Made by a program: the position numbers and the translations under genes. Below the pieces are notes generated by a model. That model did not search any database, was not told the origin of the DNA, and worked only from the letters and a program-made list of their open reading frames with translations. From Xenorhabdus yunnanensis (lineage in GTDB: Bacteria; Pseudomonadota; Gammaproteobacteria; Enterobacterales; Enterobacteriaceae), in assembly GCF_028598805.1 (NCBI RefSeq), contig NZ_JAQRFI010000001.1:124001-188000 (forward strand): DNA of 64,000 nucleotides, written 5' to 3'. Shown here one piece after another: positions 59,903-64,000 of the stretch (its first letter is position 1; the number at the start of each line of letters is the position of its first letter).

Positions 59903-60410
59903 TTGGTGTCTCCTTGTTATCTTATCGACATTGATTTTAAGATGAAGGGTATATAAAAAATTGAACGGATTGTCTATTACTTAAAAGAAAATAGGCAGTT
60001 CCTGAAGACGGTTTAGCTTACCTTAAGGTTAGTGATGTAATATTCTTTAGATAATATAGAAAACGCTATTATTTATTGAGGTTTTTATTTGCATTCAATT
60101 TATTTTAAATTCCAAGTTATTTTTTATCTGAAAAGTATTTGGTGTGTTTTTCTTAAGGTTTATTTAAAGAAAAATAATTTGTAAAAATTATAGCTCATGT
60201 GCTGAATGATTTTATGAATCATGTAGGCTATCAATATTTTTATTTGGGAAATTTTATTTAACTATAAATCATAATATTTATCTAATATAAATTACGAAGT
60301 GAAAATGATCTTGTGTATTTTTTTTGGGTTGTCATGGAAAATTTAAATGTAAAAGGTAATATGTAGAAAAATTAATTTTGTAGCATACCATTTGGTTCAA
60401 GGGGAATATC
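59903..60410. other. AT-rich divergent spacer before the riboflavin-synthase-like gene
   Basis: About 508 bases, very AT-rich by eye, with no supportable gene. It must hold the promoter of the porin/MFS/monooxygenase unit (leftward) and that of the riboflavin-synthase-like gene (rightward). No FMN riboswitch could be recognised. The base composition is the kind bound by H-NS and may mark acquired DNA. Confidence 0.5.
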
Positions 60411-61035
60411 ATGTATACAGGCATAGTACAAGGTAAAGAGCACGTATTATCACTCAATAAAAATAATGGATTTAGCACTCTGGAAATCAGTAATAACAAC
60501 CGTTTTTTAGATGATGTTACAGTTGGAGCAAGTGTCGCAATAGATGGCACATGCTTGACCGTTACCCAATTTAGTGAGGATAGCGTTTATTTTGATATTT
60601 CTGATTTTACAGCAGATACCGCAACGTTAAAATTTCTCTCGATTGACGATGAAGTTAACGTCGAGCGATCACACCAGATGCATAAAGAAAATGGTGGGCA
60701 CAGTCTTTATGGGCATGTAGAAGGAATGGCAGAAGTTGTTGAATTTACCGCAACAGGGGGAAACTTATCGGTTGGTTATCAAGATCCCTCAAGATAATAT
60801 TAAATATTTTTTCCTCAAAGGTTTTATTGGATTGCATGGTTGTAGTTTAACAATCAATGATATTGATGAAGAAAATAAGACGATTGCTTTAAACCTGATC
60901 CCGGAAACATTAAGAATGACTAACCTCAGCAAGATTAAGGTGGGTGATTTCCTCAATTATGAAATAGATCAAACGACAAGAACAATTGTTGATACATTAT
61001 CCCGAACGCTTTCATCTCAAACACGAGCATTTTAA
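60411..61035 (+). pseudogene. Riboflavin synthase / lumazine-protein-like paralogue, frameshifted
   Basis: Two overlapping frames together give a 207-residue two-barrel protein of the riboflavin synthase alpha family. The N-barrel (MYTGIVQGKEHVL) keeps Ser41, Cys48 (ASVAIDGTCLTV) and His97/His102 but lacks the KETLRITNL motif, as in lumazine and yellow fluorescent proteins; the C-barrel has GFIGLHGCSLTIND and LIPETLRMTNLSKIKVGD. The frames join at a run of five G residues (60757-60761): with four G the reading would be continuous. As written, translation stops at 60797, losing the second barrel. Ribosome site AAGGGG is good. It may be phase variation, a true pseudogene or a base error. The housekeeping riboflavin synthase is presumably elsewhere. 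Confidence 0.8.
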
Positions 61036-61076
61036 GCACGTTCACGAATGTAATAACTTTTAACAAAATTGATATG

Positions 61077-61112
61077 GGAAGTGGTAGCTCATCTTCAATC
61101 ATTACCACTTCC
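61077..61112 (+). terminator. Hairpin after the riboflavin-synthase-like gene
   Basis: GGAAGTGGTA/TACCACTTCC is a perfect 10-bp stem with a 16-base loop, 41 bases after the stop. T tail is poor (TTACTC). Confidence 0.55.
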
Positions 61113-61126
61113 TTACTCTGGCGATT

Positions 61127-61255
61127 TATACCCAATGGGTTTCAAGGTGCGTCGTGGCGGCCAGGGAGTGAATCCCCGGGAGCATAGATAACTACTATGT
61201 GGCCGGGGTGAATGAGCGCAGCAACAAAGAGGCAACTTGAAATACGAAAGGTATA
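61127..61255. repeat. ERIC (enterobacterial repetitive intergenic consensus) element
   Basis: A 129-base element bounded by inverted TATACC/GGTATA. Its core contains GTGAATCCCC and GGGGTGAATGAGCG, and near the right end CAACTTGAAA, all hallmarks of ERIC. The long imperfect palindrome can fold when transcribed. ERIC elements are non-autonomous, intergenic and specially frequent in Photorhabdus and Yersinia. It lies between the pseudogene and the end of purK. Confidence 0.9.
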
Positions 61256-61264
61256 AATAACCGA

Positions 61265-62347
61265 TCAACTTAATTTATCTTGTGCCCACTTAAGACTGCT
61301 CTGATATTCTGTTGGCAATAATGAGGCTAACGTTTGCAGCGTCGTTTTCAATATCCCCTTATCCGCATGAGTCACATTTAAGTGACCTACTTTACGTACA
61401 GGGCGAACTTCTTTTTCATACCAATGTAAACGAACCAGCGGCAAGCTAAGCCATGCGGGGTTTATTCCTGTACCGATCAGGTTGATCATGACGGATGGCG
61501 CAAATATTTCTGGTTGTGGCATGGGAAGATTCAAGATCGTTCGTAGGTGAAGTTCAAACTGGCTGATAGAAGCCCCATTTTGTGTCCAGTGACCACTATT
61601 GTGAACTCGCGGAGCTAATTCATTGATCAACAAATTATCACCAACAATAAAGCATTCCATCGCCATAACACCCACATAGCTCAGGTGATTCATGATGGCG
61701 GACAGCATCTTCTCTGCTTGTTGTTGAAACTTTTGTTGAAATTGCTTATCGGCAGAATCAGGCAAAGCAACACTGGTACGCAAAATACCTTCCTGATGCA
61801 AATTGTGAGTCAGTATATAGAATACAGATTCACCTTCGGCATTACGGGCACCAACCAGAGAGACTTCTCCTGAAAACGGAATGCCTTGTTCTACAATACA
61901 TTCACCGTAAACTTCAGGCGGAAGAATTGTTTCATCACCCGGCCGGATACGCCATTGTCCACGCCCGTCATAACCTCCTGTCCGGCGTTTCACAATGATG
62001 AAATCCCCTAACTCTGTAAATAGCTGAGGCCATTGGTCGGGGGTGGAAAGCAGTTTCCACGGTGCGGTTGCCAAGCCCAATGTGTCCATGAGCTGCTTTT
62101 GTGGCAAACGATCAGCCAGTCGTGGAAAAATATCGCGATTGATAAAAGCCTTATGATGCGCCAGTTCTCGGGTTAATGCAGTTTCGGGCCAGCGCTCAAT
62201 TTCTGCGGTGATAACGCTGCTTTGATAAGGTACAGCTTCCGGCTCGGCATCCAACCCAACAGGATAAACAGTGATCCCCAGCGGCTCACCTGCTTGACGC
62301 AGCATTCTGCCTAACTGACCATTTCCCAGTACACAAACAGGCTTCAT
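61265..62347 (-). CDS. purK: N5-carboxyaminoimidazole ribonucleotide synthase PurK
   Basis: A 360-residue ATP-grasp enzyme that makes N5-CAIR from AIR, bicarbonate and ATP in purine synthesis. Visible: [20 protein letters not shown] at the start, the ATP-grasp region [20 protein letters not shown], and [28 protein letters not shown] with the metal-binding residues. Its start overlaps the purE stop by 4 bases (ATGA). Length agrees with E. coli PurK (355). Confidence 0.97.
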   Translation of the reverse strand: MKPVCVLGNGQLGRMLRQAGEPLGITVYPVGLDAEPEAVPYQSSVITAEIERWPETALTRELAHHKAFINRDIFPRLADRLPQKQLMDTLGLATAPWKLLSTPDQWPQLFTELGDFIIVKRRTGGYDGRGQWRIRPGDETILPPEVYGECIVEQGIPFSGEVSLVGARNAEGESVFYILTHNLHQEGILRTSVALPDSADKQFQQKFQQQAEKMLSAIMNHLSYVGVMAMECFIVGDNLLINELAPRVHNSGHWTQNGASISQFELHLRTILNLPMPQPEIFAPSVMINLIGTGINPAWLSLPLVRLHWYEKEVRPVRKVGHLNVTHADKGILKTTLQTLASLLPTEYQSSLKWAQDKLS

Positions 62348-62898
62348 GCATCCTCCCGTGGATCTGGATTATCCAAGACGGTTTGTGTTTGTTCATTGCG
62401 CCAATCTGACAAACGTTGAAACAGAGCGCTGTCATGCAAAGCCAGCACTTGGGCTGCCAACAATGCGGCATTTGCTGCTCCTGCCTTGCCAATAGCCAAT
62501 GTGCCGACAGGAATGCCTTTTGGCATTTGTACAATAGAATACAGGCTATCGACACCGCTAAGCGCAGCGCTTTGTACCGGAACGCCAAACACAGGCACTA
62601 AAGTTTTGGCTGCCAACATTCCCGGTAAATGTGCCGCACCGCCTGCACCAGCGATAATCACATCAAAACCGTTTTCTTTCGCCTGTTCTGCGAAATGAAA
62701 AAGTTTATCCGGTGTTCTGTGTGCTGAAACAATTTCAACATGGAAAGGAATAGCAAGAGAGGTCAAAATATCGGCTGCATGTTGCATCGTTGCCCAGTCG
62801 CTTTTCGAACCCATGACGATGGCAATTTTGGCGTGGTGCTGGTGCTCTATTTCTGTTGTAGAAGTCATAGCTGTTGTGGGATCAGGACTGGACGTCAT
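62344..62898 (-). CDS. purE: N5-carboxyaminoimidazole ribonucleotide mutase PurE
   Basis: A 184-residue class I PurE that rearranges N5-CAIR to CAIR. The nucleotide-binding start [25 protein letters not shown] with the active-site histidine and [17 protein letters not shown] are intact. The N-terminal 20 residues before [10 protein letters not shown] are longer than in E. coli; the ATG at 62898 has GGAG 10 bases upstream and is preferred over the ATG at 62868, which lacks a ribosome site. purK is coupled by overlap. A PurR box lies upstream. Confidence 0.96.
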   Translation of the reverse strand: MTSSPDPTTAMTSTTEIEHQHHAKIAIVMGSKSDWATMQHAADILTSLAIPFHVEIVSAHRTPDKLFHFAEQAKENGFDVIIAGAGGAAHLPGMLAAKTLVPVFGVPVQSAALSGVDSLYSIVQMPKGIPVGTLAIGKAGAANAALLAAQVLALHDSALFQRLSDWRNEQTQTVLDNPDPREDA

Positions 62899-62979
62899 AA
62901 ATCAGAAGCTCCTGTATGGGGTGTCTACCAGAACAAAGATGAAATTTCAGACGACGGATCATATCACGCTAATTGCACA

Positions 62980-62995
62980 AGGAAAACGTTTGCGT
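62980..62995. promoter_or_regulatory. PurR operator upstream of purEK
   Basis: AGGAAAACGTTTGCGT matches the 16-bp PurR consensus ANGCAANCGNTTNCNT at all fixed positions but one. It lies about 80 bases before the purE start, where E. coli purEK has its PurR site, so the operon should be repressed when purines are abundant. Confidence 0.85.
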
Positions 62996-63034
62996 CGATT
63001 GATTTGTGGATTTTTCCAAAATAAGCAAAGGAGC

Positions 63035-63757
63035 TTAGAAGGGGAAGGATACTAACTCAATAGACGTTTCTGTGACTTTAAACATTGAACCTTGAGCATG
63101 CCATGCTCCTAATACACCACGATGCACAGCTTTATCACCAAGTTGGATATCGTGTATTGCGGGGCGATGCGTATGCCCGTGAATTATCCAATCTGCCTGA
63201 TGCTTTTTGAAATGCTCGATAACAGCCTCTTGATTGACATCCATAATAGATTTGGATTTTTGGCTGTTGGCGTATTGGCTGCCCGCCCGCATTTTGGTTG
63301 CAATTTTCAAGCGGATAAATAAAGGGAGAAACAGGAATAACCGCTGTATCCATGGAGTATGTACTCGCTTACGATACTGCTGATAGCCGATATCATCAGT
63401 GCATAGTGTATCGCCATGCAAAATCAGAATACGTTTACCATATAATTCCAGTACTTTTTCCTGCGGTAGCAGGATCAAGCCGCTCTCTCTGGCAAAACGA
63501 GAACCAAGTAAAAAATCACGATTGCCATGAATGAAATAACAAGGAATACCTTTTTGTTTCAGTTCATTAAGTGCTTGGGCGATTTTAATGTGTAATGGGT
63601 TGGGATCATCATCACCAATCCAGTAATCAAAAAAATCACCGAGGATATAAAGACTCTCAGCATGAATTGCATCTTCACGTAAAAAACGCAGAAAACCGGC
63701 AGTGATTGCCGGTTCTTGTTCACTAAGATGTAAATCTGCAATAAACAGTGTACTCAT
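63035..63757 (-). CDS. lpxH: UDP-2,3-diacylglucosamine hydrolase LpxH
   Basis: A 240-residue metallophosphoesterase that makes lipid X from UDP-2,3-diacylglucosamine in lipid A synthesis. All metal-binding motifs are present: [11 protein letters not shown] (7-17), [37 protein letters not shown] and [12 protein letters not shown]. It acts at the inner face of the cytoplasmic membrane. Gene order ppiB-lpxH-purE-purK on one strand matches E. coli. Between ppiB and lpxH lies a tandem repeat array. Confidence 0.97.
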   Translation of the reverse strand: MSTLFIADLHLSEQEPAITAGFLRFLREDAIHAESLYILGDFFDYWIGDDDPNPLHIKIAQALNELKQKGIPCYFIHGNRDFLLGSRFARESGLILLPQEKVLELYGKRILILHGDTLCTDDIGYQQYRKRVHTPWIQRLFLFLPLFIRLKIATKMRAGSQYANSQKSKSIMDVNQEAVIEHFKKHQADWIIHGHTHRPAIHDIQLGDKAVHRGVLGAWHAQGSMFKVTETSIELVSFPF

Positions 63758-63771
63758 GTAACGATTAATTA

Positions 63772-63883
63772 TTCTCTGAAGTAACCATTCTCTGAAATAA
63801 CTATTCTCTGACAGTAATTATTCTCTGACAGTAATTATTCTCTGACAGTAATTATTCTCTGACAGTAATTATTCGCTGACAGT
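63772..63883. repeat. 17-bp tandem repeat array derived from the ppiB 3' end
   Basis: TTCTCTG words recur at 63772, 63788, 63804, 63821, 63838 and 63855, and as TTCGCTG at 63872. The last four intervals are exactly 17 bases, with unit TTCTCTGACAGTAATTA; the first two copies are diverged and 16 bases long. The copy at 63872 is the end of ppiB itself (codons for TVSE and the stop), so the array seems to be repeated duplication of that tail. Confidence 0.93.
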
Positions 63884-64000
63884 CACACGTTCAATGATCA
63901 CATCTTCACGTGGTACATCTTGGTGCATACCGCTGCGGCCAGTGGAAACACCTTTGATTTTATCAACCACATCCATGCCTTCAACAACTTCAGCAAATAC
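63869..64000 (-). CDS. ppiB: Peptidyl-prolyl cis-trans isomerase B, C-terminal part (cut by window edge)
   Basis: The last 43 residues of a cytoplasmic cyclophilin: [20 protein letters not shown] then [20 protein letters not shown], ending VSE. This is nearly the same as the end of E. coli PpiB. The stop TAA is at 63871-63869. The enzyme speeds proline isomerisation during folding. The 5' part lies beyond the window. Confidence 0.95.
   Translation of the reverse strand, partial: VFAEVVEGMDVVDKIKGVSTGRSGMHQDVPREDVIIERVTVSE

Noticed and set aside
59903..60410. Possible FMN riboswitch before the riboflavin-synthase-like gene
   Set aside because: None of the conserved FMN aptamer words could be found in this AT-rich stretch.
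63772..63883. CRISPR array
   Set aside because: The 17-bp units follow one another without spacers and match the end of ppiB, so this is a simple tandem repeat.

Overview
The window is a stretch of a gammaproteobacterial chromosome of the order Enterobacterales. Gene order (yajG-bolA-tig-clpP-clpX-lon-hupB-ppiD, mdlAB-glnK-amtB-tesB-ffs-hha, acrRAB, priC-apt-dnaX-ybaB-recR-htpG-adk-hemH, gsk-ybaL-fsr-ushA, copA-cueR-qmcA-ybbN-ybbO-tesA-ybbAP, purEK-lpxH-ppiB) follows the matching part of the Escherichia coli map. Low G+C, AT-rich spacers, an ERIC element and several decayed genes suggest the Morganellaceae side of the order; Photorhabdus or Xenorhabdus is my best guess (inference, no search was run).

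Region by region. 1-8 kb: envelope lipoprotein fragment and BolA, then the protein-folding and proteolysis block (trigger factor, ClpP, ClpX, Lon, HU-beta) with a heat-shock promoter before lon. 8-20 kb: periplasmic folding (PpiD), FadM thioesterase, queuosine synthesis (QueC), a divergent cysteine-desulfhydrase-like/DecR pair, the MdlAB exporter, the nitrogen-controlled glnK-amtB operon with NtrC and sigma-54 sites, and TesB. 20-28 kb: 4.5S RNA, hha and a frameshifted tomB, the AcrAB efflux genes with divergent acrR, then a zone of gene decay (truncated DsrE/YchN-like gene joined to scraps of mscK). 28-36 kb: replication and repair genes (priC, dnaX with a recoding site, recR), HtpG with a sigma-32 promoter, Adk and HemH. 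36-42 kb: a Wzz/FepE-type chain-length regulator between hemH and gsk, then ybaL and fsr. 43-57 kb: UshA, YbaK, YbaP, the copper module copA-cueR, QmcA/NfeD, CnoX, YbbO, and tesA divergent from ybbAP. 57-60 kb: an accessory three-gene unit (OmpK/Tsx-type porin, MFS carrier, RutA-like flavin monooxygenase). 60-64 kb: a frameshifted riboflavin-synthase/lumazine-protein-like paralogue, an ERIC element, purEK with a PurR box, lpxH, and the 3' end of ppiB followed by a tandem array that seems to have grown out of the ppiB tail.

The most interesting signals are: a probable programmed -1 frameshift inside copA that would release a two-domain copper chaperone, with a slippery heptamer, a stop two codons later and a strong hairpin five bases downstream; the dnaX tau/gamma frameshift; the hemH-wzz-gsk arrangement, which looks like a reduced Yersinia-type O-antigen locus; the porin/carrier/monooxygenase unit; and the broken riboflavin-synthase paralogue whose frame depends on a G run. 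I saw no tRNA, CRISPR array, intact insertion sequence or prophage.
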